A stretch of DNA of 64,000 bases from Mesorhizobium sp. AR02 (GTDB lineage: Bacteria > Pseudomonadota > Alphaproteobacteria > Rhizobiales > Rhizobiaceae). Below the pieces are notes generated by a model. That model searched no databases, was not told where the DNA came from, and worked only from the letters and a program-made list of their open reading frames with translations. Position numbers and translations under genes: made by a program. Of this stretch, positions 1 to 9,548 are shown piece by piece. The stretch lies in NCBI RefSeq assembly GCF_024746835.1, contig NZ_CP080531.1:930001-994000 (forward strand). The letters are read 5' to 3'. The first letter of the stretch is position 1; every line of letters starts with the position of its first letter.

Positions 1-59
1 TGGACATATTCCTGGCCTATTTCAGCGAAGCCTATGCCAAGGCCGACAAGCAGAAATAG
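1..59 (+). CDS. C-terminal end of an unidentified protein
   Basis: An open frame enters from the left edge and ends in TAG at 57-59, giving the tail DIFLAYFSEAYAKADKQK. The fragment is too short to assign to a family. In related T6SS operons, for example Pseudomonas H1, tssK lies just before tssL, so a secretion component is possible. The tail does not match any TssK ending I can recall, and a gap of about 290 bases separates it from tssL. Only the stop and the open frame are directly seen. Confidence 0.45.
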   Translation, partial: DIFLAYFSEAYAKADKQK

Positions 60-353
60 GCGCTTCAGGGGAGCGTTGCAGCCGACGAAGATACCTCTTC
101 GGTGCGCGGCATCCGGTTCCAATCGAGAGTTTCTGAGATTACGATCGCATACGACAATTCGCCAAGCGGGTAAGGCTGATCGACCTGGGGGTCTGCGGCA
201 AATGTCATCTTACGGCGGGATAGCAAGATATAGCCGACCTTCCTCAAGACACTGCCCTGCCCCGCAGGGCTCGCCTTTGCTTTACCTGGCCGCGAAAAGC
301 TTTGCGCCTGCCCGGCAAGAACGCGGGCGTCAGGCGCGGACGGACGATCGGCC
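60..353. other. Intergenic stretch before tssL, no gene seen
   Basis: No convincing coding region is visible here. Open frames on both strands are short, overlap tssL or the neighbouring tail, and resemble nothing. The tssL promoter could lie here, but I see no clear -35/-10 or sigma-54 element. Confidence 0.4.
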
Positions 354-1841
354 ATGAACTCGAAGGACGATCCTTTCGGCCCGGTGGGCAAGACCGTCAT
401 TCGCGCCACGCCAAGACGTGAGCGAAAGCCGGCCCCGGTCGCTCAGGAGCCCGTCGCGGAGGGCGGACAATCCGCTCAGGTCAAGGATTCGACCGTGTTC
501 GACCCCGGCGTCGGCCGGCATACACCGCCGGGCTGGACATCCGGCACCGTGATTTATCAAGGGACTCCTCCCGCGGCGGCGCCGACGTCGGCTCTGCGGC
601 AGGAGGCCCTGCTCAATGTCACGGACAGTGTCCGATATTCCGCGGCAAACCCGATCCTTGCCGCGGCCGCACCGTTGCTGATGCTGTTCGGCCAGCTCAG
701 GCTTATCCCGGTCGAGAGACAGGCGGAGCCGTTGGCCGAATATATCACTGAGGCGATCGACAAGTTCGACAGGGCACTGGAGAAAGCAGGCGTTGCCGAA
801 GAGGATGCGCGGATTGCGAAATTTGTCCTGTGCGAAACCACCGACGATCTCGTCGGCAACCTGCCTTGGCCACGCAAAGACGCCTGGGCGCAGCACAGCA
901 TGCTGTCGCAGTTCTTCCACGTCGAGCCCGACGGCACGGGCTTTTTCGAAGCGCTGAACAAGGTCCTGGCCAGTCCGGAGGCACATTACGACCTGCTTGA
1001 ACTGATGCATGCCTGCCTGTCGCTGGGGTTCGAGGGCCAGTATCGCGGCCTGATACGAGAAGACACCAATCTCGAACGCGTTCGGCGCGACGTCTACGAA
1101 ACGCTTCGCTATTTCAAGCCTCGCGCCGACGAGGACATCTCGCCTCGCTGGCAGGGCCTGGCGGCGACGGTGACGCAGTCGTCGACACGCCTGCCGCTCT
1201 GGGTCGTCGCGGCAGCCGCGTCTGCACTGCTGACGGCGGCATTCTTCGCGTTGCGGGTCTTCATCACCAATGAAGGCGATGCCACCGCCGGCGAATTGCT
1301 GGCGCTCAACCCGTCGACGCCGATCGCCATCGAACGGGCCAGCGTGGCGCCGTTGGCGGAGCCGGTGAAAGTCACCCCGCCCGCAGCCACGACCACGCAG
1401 ATCGATCGCATCCGCTCGGCACTGGCCAAGGACGTCGAAGCCGGCGGGCTGACCGTGGGCACGAAGGGCGACTTCATCGTGGTGGAAATCAACAATCTCC
1501 TGCTGTTCCAGTCCGGCAGGGCCGACGCGAAACCAGAGTTCCAGCCCATAGCCGCAGATATCGCAGCCGCCCTGGAATCCGAGCGCGGACCGATCAGGAT
1601 CGTCGGCCATACCGACAATGTGAAGCCGCGAAAATCGAGCCCGTTCAAGTCCAACTTCGACCTTTCCGTCGCCCGGGCGAAGGCCGTCGAAACAATGATG
1701 GCGCCGAAGTTCAGCGATCCTTCGCGGCTGACGGTCGACGGCAAGGGCGAGGACGAGCCGATCGCCGACAATGCGACAGCGGAAGGCCGCGCCAAGAACC
1801 GCCGTGTCGATGTGATGATCGCCAAGGAGGGAACATTGTGA
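354..1841 (+). CDS. tssL: T6SS inner-membrane protein TssL (DotU/ImpK) with C-terminal OmpA domain
   Basis: TssL is part of the TssJLM membrane complex that anchors the type VI secretion machine. The 495-residue protein starts with the DPFGP motif and TVIR stretch common in ImpK proteins. It has a cytoplasmic DotU helical domain at about 85-270 and one membrane helix at about 280-304 (LPLWVVAAAASALL). A periplasmic OmpA-like peptidoglycan-binding domain follows at about 365-495, with the motif GHTDN and the ending NRRVDV. This is the extended type of TssL; shorter homologues lack the OmpA part. It is followed after 22 bases by tssM, as in most T6SS operons. Identity is secure; the start at 354 is the only ATG giving the expected N-terminus. 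Confidence 0.95.
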   Translation: MNSKDDPFGPVGKTVIRATPRRERKPAPVAQEPVAEGGQSAQVKDSTVFDPGVGRHTPPGWTSGTVIYQGTPPAAAPTSALRQEALLNVTDSVRYSAANPILAAAAPLLMLFGQLRLIPVERQAEPLAEYITEAIDKFDRALEKAGVAEEDARIAKFVLCETTDDLVGNLPWPRKDAWAQHSMLSQFFHVEPDGTGFFEALNKVLASPEAHYDLLELMHACLSLGFEGQYRGLIREDTNLERVRRDVYETLRYFKPRADEDISPRWQGLAATVTQSSTRLPLWVVAAAASALLTAAFFALRVFITNEGDATAGELLALNPSTPIAIERASVAPLAEPVKVTPPAATTTQIDRIRSALAKDVEAGGLTVGTKGDFIVVEINNLLLFQSGRADAKPEFQPIAADIAAALESERGPIRIVGHTDNVKPRKSSPFKSNFDLSVARAKAVETMMAPKFSDPSRLTVDGKGEDEPIADNATAEGRAKNRRVDVMIAKEGTL

Positions 1842-1863
1842 GCACGGCCGGTTGGAAGCGGCC

Positions 1864-4800
1864 ATGACGCGTTGGCTGCTGCGGATATTCAGCATGATCG
1901 CGCTGGCCGGTTTTTCGGCGGCAGTGTGGTTTGCCGGACCTTTGATCCGCTTCGCCGACGCCCGTCCTCTCGGGCCTGCCTGGCCGCGCGCGGCAATCAT
2001 CGCTGTGATCGTGGCGGCCGTGGCGCTCTTCTATGGATTGCGTTTCTGGCGGATGCGCAAGGCGCAAAAGGCGCTGGAGACCGCCGTTGCCCGCAACGAC
2101 GACAGGGATGACGACTCGCAGGTGCTCGAGGCGCGCATGAACGAGGCGATCGCCGCGCTCAAACGGTCGAGCGGCAAGCGCAATTTCCTCTATGAGATCC
2201 CCTGGTACATCATCATCGGTCCGCCCGGCGCGGGCAAGACAACGGCACTGGTCAATTCCGGCCTGAATTTTCCGCTGGCCGGTTCGGGCGATGCCCAGCC
2301 GGTCGCCGGTGTTGGCGGAACACGCGCCTGCGACTGGTGGTTTACCGACGAGGCCGTGCTGATCGACACCGCCGGACGCTACACGACGCAGGATTCCAAT
2401 GCCGAGAGCGACAGTAAGAGCTGGCTGGCCTTCCTGACGCTGCTCAAGAAATACCGCACACGGCAACCAATCAACGGCGTCATCCTGGCCATCAGCCTTG
2501 CCGATCTCATCGGCCTTGACGATCAGCAGCTTGACGCCCACGTCGTCGAGATACGCAGCCGTCTGCGGGAAATCCACGAGACGCTGAAAATCCAGTTTCC
2601 GGTGTATCTGCTTTTCACCAAGGCCGATCTTGTTTCCGGCTTCATGGATTATTTCGGTGGTTTCGACGAGCCGCGCCGGCGCAAGGTCTGGGGCGCGACA
2701 TTCCAGACCAGCGATCGCACCAAGAACATGGCGGCCGAGGCTCCGGCCGAATTCGATGCACTGGCAAGACGCCTGGTCGAGGAGATGCCCGACCGGCTTC
2801 AAGAAGAGGCTGATCCGGTCGCGCGCATATCCGTCTTTGGCTTCCCGGCGCAGTTTGGCGCGCTGAAGGGCCGAATTGCGAATTTCATCGCCAGCCTGTT
2901 CGATCCGGGCCGCAGCCAGGTGAATGTCAGCCTGCGGGGGCTTTATTTCTCGTCAGGCACGCAAGAGGGGACGCCAATCGATCAGGTGTTGGGTGCGATC
3001 GGCCGCAGCTTCGGCAGCAATTCCCGCGCCCATCTTTCCGGAACCGGCAAAAGCTTCTTCTTGCATGATCTGCTGACCGGCGTCATCTTTGCCGAATCCG
3101 GATGGGTCTCGTATGACAAGTCGGCGGCAAGGCATGCGGCGATCGCCAGGTTTGCCGGGCTTAGCGCCATCGCGTTGATCGCCGCGGCGGCTCTCGGAAC
3201 GCTCGCCCTGAGCTTCACGGCCAACAGGTCGCTGATCGCCTCGACCACGCAGGCCATGAGCCAGTATCGCACGACGGCGGATGCGCTGCTCAAAAGCACC
3301 GAGGTCACCGATGTCGACCTCGAAAATGTCATTGGTCCGCTCGACCAGTTGCGCGATCTGCCCGCCGGTTTCGAAACCAGCGACGTGCCGACACCGATCG
3401 AGGAGACGTTCGGTCTCAGCCAGCGCGAGAGACTGCTTTCGGCGTCCAGGACGGCCTACCGGCAAGCGCTGGAACGCATGTTCCGATCGCGCCTGCTGAT
3501 CCAGGCCGAGCGGACGATCCAGACCAAGATGGCCGATCCCGCCGCGCTCTACGAGCCGTTGAAAATCTATCTGATGCTTGGCGGCAAGGCGCCGAAGGTC
3601 GACGACGCGTTGATCGTTTCGTGGATGAAGCAGGATTGGGAGCAAAACCGCTATCCAGGCGAAAACAACCGCGCAGGACGCGAGCAGCTCGAAAAGCACC
3701 TGCGCGCCATGCTTGCCCTGGACGATGCCTATGACCCGGTTTTCGAACTGAACCAGCCGCTCATCGAAGCCGCCCAACGCTCGCTCGGGCGCATGAGCCT
3801 TGCCGACCGCGCCTCCGCATTGATCAAGTCGGCCGTATATGCGGCAGCGCTGGATGATTTTTCTGTTTCCGTCAAAGGCGGCCCGGAAGCGCAGCTGCTG
3901 TTCGAGCGTGTCGACGGCGGCGATCTGTCAGGTCTGCGTGTTCCCGGCCTCTATAGCTGGGCCGGCTTCAACCATTTCTATCTCGGACAACTCTCGCATA
4001 TTGCGCAGATGCTCGTCGACGACCAGTGGGTTCTCGGCGGCGGAGGCGAGCAAGGCGGCATCGATCAGGAACTGCTCAAGCTCGGCCCCGAACTTCTCGA
4101 CCGTTATGGCAAGGAGTTCGCAACAGCTTGGAACAGCGTTCTCGACGCGTTGAAATTCAAAGCGATGCTGAAGGACAAGCCGCACTATGTCGTGCTTTCC
4201 GCCGTCGCCTCGCCCAGTTCGCCGATCGAACAGCTGTTTACGGCAATCGCCGACGAAACAGCCCTGACGCGGGACGCTGCTTCCGGCAAGGAGCCAGGTA
4301 CCGGGGTTGAAGGAGGCACGGTTGAAGGCCAGTCGGAGGACGCAGCAAAGATGGCCAAGGGTCTGGCTCGCATCGGCATACAAATCGCCACCGGAAAATC
4401 GCAAAGCCGCGCCGGAACGGGATCCGCGGCAGCGCAAAACCAGGGCCCCGGGGCTAACATCGAAGCGCAGTTCAGGTCGTTCCAGGCCCTGGTGAGCGGT
4501 CCTGTCGGACGCCGACCGATCGATGCCTTGACCCAGAATTTCCGCGACATCTACCAGAGCCTGCAACTGGCGACCGACATGCCGTCGCAGACGGAACGCG
4601 TCAACGCCAATCTGCAGCTGCAGATAGCCACCCTTCGCGCCAATGCCTCGCGACTGCCCAAGCAGCTCGCCAGAATGATCGATGCGACGGCGAACGAGTT
4701 TGAAGGCAACGTCACCGAGACTTCGGTGGCGAATTTGAACCAGATGCTCGATAAGGCGGTCACGGCTCCTTGCGAGGCGGCGGTCAACGGCCGTTATCCC

Positions 4801-5427
4801 TTCGCTGCCAATGGCACCGAGGACATGGCGATGGCGGATTTCGCGAAACTGTTCGCTCCGGGTGGGCTGCTGGACCGGTTCTTCGCGCAAAACCTCGCAT
4901 CGCTGATCGACATGAGCGGTCAGGACTGGAGCTGGAAACAGGATGCGCGCTTCGGCCGCGACCTGTCGAAATCGACGCTGAAAAACTTCCAGCTGGCGGC
5001 CGAAATCCGCAGCGCCTTCTTTCCCCAGGGCGGTTCGGCACCTTCGGTCAGCATCACCTTCACGCCGTTCTCACTGCATGGCGATGCCGATGCGGCGGTG
5101 CTCGATGTCGATGGTCAGACGGTCCAGAGCAACCAGGCGAGCAACGCGCCGAGCATAGTGACCTGGCCGAGCGGAGCAGCCTCCGGGTCCGCCAGTCTGA
5201 GCCTGACGCCGGAGATGCCGGGCCGTGAATCCAGCATCAAGTTCGAAGGGCCATGGGCGCTGAAGCGGCTCATGGACAAGGCGACCATCACCGGCACCGA
5301 CAGCAATGTCCAGGCGCGCTTCGTGATCGGCGGGCGCGACGTCACCTATACGATCCAGACCGGCTCCGGCCCCAGCCCCTTCCTGCTCCCGGCACTTTAC
5401 AATTTCAGCTGTCCGAAGGCGTTTTGA
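1864..5427 (+). CDS. tssM: T6SS inner-membrane ATPase-like protein TssM (IcmF/ImpL)
   Basis: TssM spans the inner membrane and periplasm and links TssL to the outer-membrane lipoprotein TssJ. The 1187-residue product has two N-terminal membrane helices at about 7-25 and 41-60, a Walker A motif GPPGAGKT at about 119-126 followed by a GTPase-like domain (DTAGRY, TKAD), and a third helix at about 431-453. A long periplasmic part ends in the beta-rich IcmF C-terminal domain. The length is normal for the family. ATG 1864 is preferred over an in-frame TTG at 1852 because it starts just before the first hydrophobic helix. The stop is one base before the ATG of a 53-codon ORF, so the operon continues without a break. 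Confidence 0.95.
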   Translation: MTRWLLRIFSMIALAGFSAAVWFAGPLIRFADARPLGPAWPRAAIIAVIVAAVALFYGLRFWRMRKAQKALETAVARNDDRDDDSQVLEARMNEAIAALKRSSGKRNFLYEIPWYIIIGPPGAGKTTALVNSGLNFPLAGSGDAQPVAGVGGTRACDWWFTDEAVLIDTAGRYTTQDSNAESDSKSWLAFLTLLKKYRTRQPINGVILAISLADLIGLDDQQLDAHVVEIRSRLREIHETLKIQFPVYLLFTKADLVSGFMDYFGGFDEPRRRKVWGATFQTSDRTKNMAAEAPAEFDALARRLVEEMPDRLQEEADPVARISVFGFPAQFGALKGRIANFIASLFDPGRSQVNVSLRGLYFSSGTQEGTPIDQVLGAIGRSFGSNSRAHLSGTGKSFFLHDLLTGVIFAESGWVSYDKSAARHAAIARFAGLSAIALIAAAALGTLALSFTANRSLIASTTQAMSQYRTTADALLKSTEVTDVDLENVIGPLDQLRDLPAGFETSDVPTPIEETFGLSQRERLLSASRTAYRQALERMFRSRLLIQAERTIQTKMADPAALYEPLKIYLMLGGKAPKVDDALIVSWMKQDWEQNRYPGENNRAGREQLEKHLRAMLALDDAYDPVFELNQPLIEAAQRSLGRMSLADRASALIKSAVYAAALDDFSVSVKGGPEAQLLFERVDGGDLSGLRVPGLYSWAGFNHFYLGQLSHIAQMLVDDQWVLGGGGEQGGIDQELLKLGPELLDRYGKEFATAWNSVLDALKFKAMLKDKPHYVVLSAVASPSSPIEQLFTAIADETALTRDAASGKEPGTGVEGGTVEGQSEDAAKMAKGLARIGIQIATGKSQSRAGTGSAAAQNQGPGANIEAQFRSFQALVSGPVGRRPIDALTQNFRDIYQSLQLATDMPSQTERVNANLQLQIATLRANASRLPKQLARMIDATANEFEGNVTETSVANLNQMLDKAVTAPCEAAVNGRYPFAANGTEDMAMADFAKLFAPGGLLDRFFAQNLASLIDMSGQDWSWKQDARFGRDLSKSTLKNFQLAAEIRSAFFPQGGSAPSVSITFTPFSLHGDADAAVLDVDGQTVQSNQASNAPSIVTWPSGAASGSASLSLTPEMPGRESSIKFEGPWALKRLMDKATITGTDSNVQARFVIGGRDVTYTIQTGSGPSPFLLPALYNFSCPKAF

Positions 5428-5428
5428 G

Positions 5429-5590
5429 ATGGGCGTCGCGCTTTTCAATGCGTTGACACCCAGTAGTGGCCGCAGGCGTCCGGACCTTAATTTCGATACT
5501 TTAATGGCCGAGCCTGTGGCAGACTGGCACGAGCGAGCGCCCGGGAGTGCGCCGCAGAGGACGCTTGAGAAGCGTTTGGTGGCAAGGTGA
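5429..5590 (+). CDS. 53-residue ORF between tssM and the PP2C phosphatase
   Basis: I see an ATG one base after the tssM stop (arrangement TGAGATG). An open frame of 53 codons ends in TGA at 5588-5590, which overlaps the GTG start of the phosphatase as GTGA. The product begins MGVALFNALTPSSGRRRP and ends EKRLVAR; it is basic and has no recognisable domain. In the Pseudomonas H1 T6SS operon the gene tagF lies at this place, but this peptide is far too short to be TagF. Tight coupling on both sides suggests that ribosomes do pass through it. It could be a genuine small protein, a coupling leader for the phosphatase, or a remnant of a longer gene. Confidence 0.45.
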   Translation: MGVALFNALTPSSGRRRPDLNFDTLMAEPVADWHERAPGSAPQRTLEKRLVAR

Positions 5591-6366
5591 GCGATGTCGC
5601 CCTTCCCTTTGACAGCTTTGGCGTGAGCCACAAGGGCTGTGTCCGCGAGGTCAACGAAGACAACTATCTGCTCGAGCCACGAACCGGGCTTTGGGTGGTG
5701 GCCGACGGAATGGGCGGGCATGACGCCGGAGAGGTCGCCTCGGCCAGCATTGTCGACCACCTGGCCACGATCGGCATCGCAAGCTCGGCTCCGGATCTGC
5801 GGGCGCGCTTCGAGGACAGGCTGAGTCGGGCCAATGCCGAAATCCGCCGGATATCGGAATCGCGCGGCATCACCATCGGCTCCACGGTCGCCGCCCTGTT
5901 GGCGATGGACGGACGGTTTGCCTGCCTGTGGGCGGGCGACAGCCGGGTCTACCTGATCCGCAACGCCGCGATCTCGCAGATTTCGAAGGACCACACCGAG
6001 GTGCAGGAACTCTTGGACCGAGGCATGATCAGCGCGGCCGAGGCACTCACCTGGCCACGCCGCAATGTCATCACGCATGCGGTCGGCGTCAGCGACGACT
6101 TCGTCATCGATTTCCAGCAGGGCGAACTGATACCGGGGGACATTTTCGTGCTGGCCACCGACGGGCTGACGGCACATGTCACCGACGCGGAGATCGAGGC
6201 CGCGGTGGTGTCGGCAACGCCTCAGGCGGCCTGCGAAAATCTTTTGGAAACGGTGCTGGCGCGAGGCGGAACCGACAATGTCACCATTGTGCTGGTGAAG
6301 ATCGCAAACGAGCGCAATGGACAGTCGCTCCACCCTGATCTGTCCAGAGCGGAGGGCCGAGGCTGA
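5587..6366 (+). CDS. pppA: PP2C-family Ser/Thr phosphatase of the T6SS (PppA/Stp)
   Basis: This enzyme removes phosphate from targets of the partner kinase encoded next, the PpkA/PppA switch known to control T6SS activity. The 259-residue protein is a single PP2C domain with the metal-binding motifs in order: REVNEDNY, VADGMGGHDAGE, GSTVAALL, WAGDSRVYLIR, ATDGLT and GGTDNVTIVLV. The acidic residues for the two-metal centre are present, so it should be active. There is no signal peptide or membrane helix, so it is cytoplasmic. The GTG start at 5587 overlaps the stop of the small upstream ORF, and the stop overlaps the kinase start as TGATG. Family identity is firm; the T6SS role comes from context. 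Confidence 0.93.
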   Translation: MSDVALPFDSFGVSHKGCVREVNEDNYLLEPRTGLWVVADGMGGHDAGEVASASIVDHLATIGIASSAPDLRARFEDRLSRANAEIRRISESRGITIGSTVAALLAMDGRFACLWAGDSRVYLIRNAAISQISKDHTEVQELLDRGMISAAEALTWPRRNVITHAVGVSDDFVIDFQQGELIPGDIFVLATDGLTAHVTDAEIEAAVVSATPQAACENLLETVLARGGTDNVTIVLVKIANERNGQSLHPDLSRAEGRG

Positions 6367-9029
6367 TGAGCGCCGACGACAAGACGCGAATATCGCCGCA
6401 GGTGGCCAACACCGCCGTGGGCACGCAGCTCAGCGGCATCTACGAACTTGACGAGCGCATCGCATTCGGCGGCATGGGCGAGGTCTACCGTGGCCATAAC
6501 ATCCAGACCGGAGACCACGTCGCCATCAAGATCGTGCTGCCCGAGTTTGCCCGTGACCAGACGATCCTGTCCTTGTTCCGCAAGGAGGCCTCGATCCTCA
6601 ATCATTTGTCGCATGACGCGGTCGTGCGATACCACGTCTTCACCATCGACCCCGGGATCGGCCGGCCCTACCTCGCCATGGAGTTCGTCGACGGCGAGTC
6701 GCTATTCGATATCATGCGACGTGGGCCGATGCCGACGGAAGCGGTGCGCAAGCTCTGTCATCGCCTCGCATCCGGCCTGAGCGCCGTGCATCAGGCGGGA
6801 GCAATCCATCGTGACCTGTCGCCCGACAACATCATCCTGCCGGGAGGCCGGGTCGACCGCGCAAAGATCATCGATTTCGGCATCGCGCGATCGGCGACCG
6901 TGGGCGGGGAGACGCTGATCGGCGGAAAGTTCGCGGGAAAATACAACTACGTGTCACCCGAACAGCTCGGGCTGTACAGCGGCGACGTCAGCGAGCAGTC
7001 CGACATCTACAGCCTTGGGCTGGTGCTGGCCGCCGCTCTGCGCGGCAAGCCGATCGACATGAGCGGATCGCAGTACGAGATCATCGAAAAACGCCGGACC
7101 GTTCCTGATCTCTCAGACATCGACGAGGATTTTCGGGGCATTGTCGAAGCCATGCTGCAACCGGATCCGCAAGACCGGCCGGCCAGCATGGCTGATATCG
7201 CCAGGATGACGCGCGACGAAGACGAAGCAACAACACCGCCGCCATCCAGGACACCCCGCGACCGGCCGGCTTTGCCAGCGGCGGGGCATACCCTTGTCCC
7301 TGATCCTCGGGCGCAGCCATCCAATGTCGCGGGGCACACCGTGCCGACGGCAACGGGCCCCGGAGAGCAACGCTTCGTCCCGCATGTCCGGCCCGCGCAT
7401 CTGTCGGAACCGCAGTCTCCGGCTCGCCCCATCCCGCCCCGTGCGGCCGCACCTAATGTCGCCGGAAAACCCGCGAAGACCCGAACCATCGCTATTGCTG
7501 CCTTGGCGACGCTGGCTGTTGCCTCAGGCGCGGGCCTTTACCTCAGCGGCTTCATGACGCCTCCGACGCCGACTGTCGGCAAGACATCACTTTCCGCGCC
7601 GGAACCATCAAAGCCCGAACCGGAATCGCCAAAGCCGGCTCCGCCCGTACAGCCGGAGGCCAGCGTGGCGCCGGCTGAAAATCCGCCAGAGGCAGAGGCG
7701 GCTCAAAAGCCGCAGCCAGCCAAGCCCGCCGAAGCCCCACCACCGGCCGAGGAACCCGCGAAGCCGCCGGCAATGGCAACGCAACCGCAAACGGAGGCGA
7801 GCGCGCCATCGGCTGCCAGCCAGGCAGATGCCCAGGCCGTGCAGCCGCCGGAGCCGGCGAAGCCCGCTGTTCCCCAGCAAACCGAGGCGCCCCCGAAGCC
7901 GCCGGCAATGGCAGCGCAACCACAAACAGAGGCGAGCGCGCCGCCGGCTGGAAGCCAGGCAGATGCCAAGCCAGTGCAGACGCCGGAGCCGGCGAAGCCC
8001 ATCGTTCCCCCGCAAACCGAGGCCGCCCCGAAGCCGTCCGTAACGACCACGCAGCCGTCCGAAAAGACATCGCCGGCACCGCAGCCAGATGCGATGGCCA
8101 GCAACAGTCAAATGTCGGCTCCGGCGCCTGAGATGACCGCTCCAACCCCGCCAGCCCCGAAAGTCTCAACGCCGCCGCCGGCCCAGCCAGAGGCCGTGGA
8201 GATCCCGAAGCCCAAGCCTCAGATCAGCCAGCCGGCAGCGCCCAAGGCGACCGTGCCGGCGCCCAAACCCACTGCGAGCCAGACGGATACCACGAATGCC
8301 GAGAGCCAAAACGCCTCGTCACCGCCGGCCAAACAGCCTGACCAGGCTGTCATCGCGTTGAACGTGCCCAAACCGGCGATCCCCCCGGTCGTCGATGACA
8401 TCGCGCAACGGGTCTCCTGGGTTCGCGACTTCGGCGGCGGCGACTGTTTCTACGCCACCATGACGTCGTCAACCGACAAGGCCGCAGCGATCGAAGGTTT
8501 TGGCACGGCGGTGCAGCCATTCGAGCGGATGCTCAGTGATTTCCAGGCAAAATTCCATGTCGAGCCGGACATCAGCGTCCGCCTCATCGAGCCGAGCCAA
8601 TGCGAAGTCACCAACTTTCTGCGCTTTCTCGGGCAGACCACGGCCGACAAGCCGCAGCTTGTTCTCGACCGGACTTCGGTGCCTGACGGTACGCCGATCA
8701 GCGGCACGCTGGTGACGCGTGGCGGGCTCATTTCCAGCGTGCTGCTGATCGATCACAAGGGCATGGTGTTCAATCTCGACGACCGCATCGTCGCGCAATC
8801 GGACAAGGCTACCTTCAGCATCCCGATTGGCCTCGGCGCCGCCGACAAGGCCACCGGGAAGGCCGTGCCGCAGATCATAATGGTGATCACGGGCCCGCAG
8901 GATATCCAGGCGGCTGCGTTTTCGACGCCGACGCCAGCCTCGGTGCTGCTGCCCAAGATTCTCGAAGAGATCGAGACCGACGGATCGCAATTTTCAGCCA
9001 CTGCCAAGTATTTCCGGCTCGGCGGATAG
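6366..9029 (+). CDS. ppkA: Membrane Ser/Thr protein kinase of the T6SS (PpkA-like) with long Pro/Ala-rich region
   Basis: A Hanks-type kinase domain fills about residues 25-275 of 887, with the glycine loop FGGMGEVYRG, the lysine in VAIKI, the catalytic loop HRDLSPDN (H148-R149-D150), DFG starting at D170 and SPEQ in the activation segment. A region rich in Pro and Ala follows, then a membrane helix at about 374-395. A long Pro/Ala/Glu/Gln-rich stretch at about 400-660 probably spans the periplasm, and a folded C-terminal domain of about 210 residues contains two cysteines. The layout matches PpkA, where the periplasmic part senses a signal. The proline-rich arm carries a 135-base tandem repeat, annotated separately. 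All catalytic residues seen are intact. Confidence 0.93.
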   Translation: MSADDKTRISPQVANTAVGTQLSGIYELDERIAFGGMGEVYRGHNIQTGDHVAIKIVLPEFARDQTILSLFRKEASILNHLSHDAVVRYHVFTIDPGIGRPYLAMEFVDGESLFDIMRRGPMPTEAVRKLCHRLASGLSAVHQAGAIHRDLSPDNIILPGGRVDRAKIIDFGIARSATVGGETLIGGKFAGKYNYVSPEQLGLYSGDVSEQSDIYSLGLVLAAALRGKPIDMSGSQYEIIEKRRTVPDLSDIDEDFRGIVEAMLQPDPQDRPASMADIARMTRDEDEATTPPPSRTPRDRPALPAAGHTLVPDPRAQPSNVAGHTVPTATGPGEQRFVPHVRPAHLSEPQSPARPIPPRAAAPNVAGKPAKTRTIAIAALATLAVASGAGLYLSGFMTPPTPTVGKTSLSAPEPSKPEPESPKPAPPVQPEASVAPAENPPEAEAAQKPQPAKPAEAPPPAEEPAKPPAMATQPQTEASAPSAASQADAQAVQPPEPAKPAVPQQTEAPPKPPAMAAQPQTEASAPPAGSQADAKPVQTPEPAKPIVPPQTEAAPKPSVTTTQPSEKTSPAPQPDAMASNSQMSAPAPEMTAPTPPAPKVSTPPPAQPEAVEIPKPKPQISQPAAPKATVPAPKPTASQTDTTNAESQNASSPPAKQPDQAVIALNVPKPAIPPVVDDIAQRVSWVRDFGGGDCFYATMTSSTDKAAAIEGFGTAVQPFERMLSDFQAKFHVEPDISVRLIEPSQCEVTNFLRFLGQTTADKPQLVLDRTSVPDGTPISGTLVTRGGLISSVLLIDHKGMVFNLDDRIVAQSDKATFSIPIGLGAADKATGKAVPQIIMVITGPQDIQAAAFSTPTPASVLLPKILEEIETDGSQFSATAKYFRLGG
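7761..8030 (+). repeat. Two-copy 135-bp in-frame tandem repeat inside ppkA
   Basis: Two adjacent 135-base units (7761-7895 and 7896-8030) each encode 45 residues that run KPPAMA-QPQTEASAP, then SQADA, then PEPAKP, then QTEA. A third, diverged copy seems to begin after 8030 (KPSVTTTQP). The unit is a multiple of three, so copy-number change would alter the length of the periplasmic linker without breaking the frame. Confidence 0.8.
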
Positions 9030-9137
9030 CATGGGCGCCCGATGGAACTCCGCCGCGCGTGTTTGCCCTCCTCGTCTGCCGACCTGCCCATAGAGCAGCG
9101 TGATCCGGCTCGAGCGCTGCTTGCCCTGACGGGCCGC

Positions 9138-9548
9138 ATGAAGCTTGCGCTCATGGCAGGGGCGGCACTGCTGGCCGTTCTGACGTCCAGCGAAGCGCGC
9201 GCCGAATTCACGGTCTGCAACCAGACACTCGACGTCGTCAATCTCGCGGTCGGCCAGAAGGTCGACAATGCGGACCAGACCGACGGCTGGTGGACCATCG
9301 GCGCCAACCAATGCGTGAACGTCATCCGCGAGGAACTGACGAACCGCTACATCTACATCTATGCGACTGATGTGTTCGGCCATGCGATCCTGACCGGGTC
9401 GACCGAGATGTGCATCGAGCGGCGGCGTTTTTCGATCCGCGGCATCGACGAGTGCTGGCCGCGCGGCCATATCGCGGCGCAATTTCTCGAAGTCGATACG
9501 CTTGAACAGGTGCGGTGGACCTTCTTCCTGACCGGAAGCAACCCGTGA
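9138..9548 (+). CDS. Exported DUF1036 protein
   Basis: The 136-residue product starts with a clear signal peptide (MKLALMAGAALLAVLTSSEARA) and then a small domain with the pattern VCNQTLDVVNLAVG, WWTIGANQC and YIYIYATD, which matches the DUF1036 family. Four cysteines in the mature part could form two disulphides. The function of DUF1036 is unknown to me. ATG 9138 is chosen because longer in-frame versions place a polar leader before the signal peptide. The stop overlaps the GTG start of the next gene as GTGA, so the two are probably translated together as part of the T6SS operon. Confidence 0.75.
   Translation: MKLALMAGAALLAVLTSSEARAEFTVCNQTLDVVNLAVGQKVDNADQTDGWWTIGANQCVNVIREELTNRYIYIYATDVFGHAILTGSTEMCIERRRFSIRGIDECWPRGHIAAQFLEVDTLEQVRWTFFLTGSNP

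Noticed and set aside
330..2000. Long minus-strand open frame opposite tssL
   Set aside because: It is antisense to a clear tssL gene, its product is Arg/Gly/His-rich without family features, and such frames are common opposite GC-rich genes.
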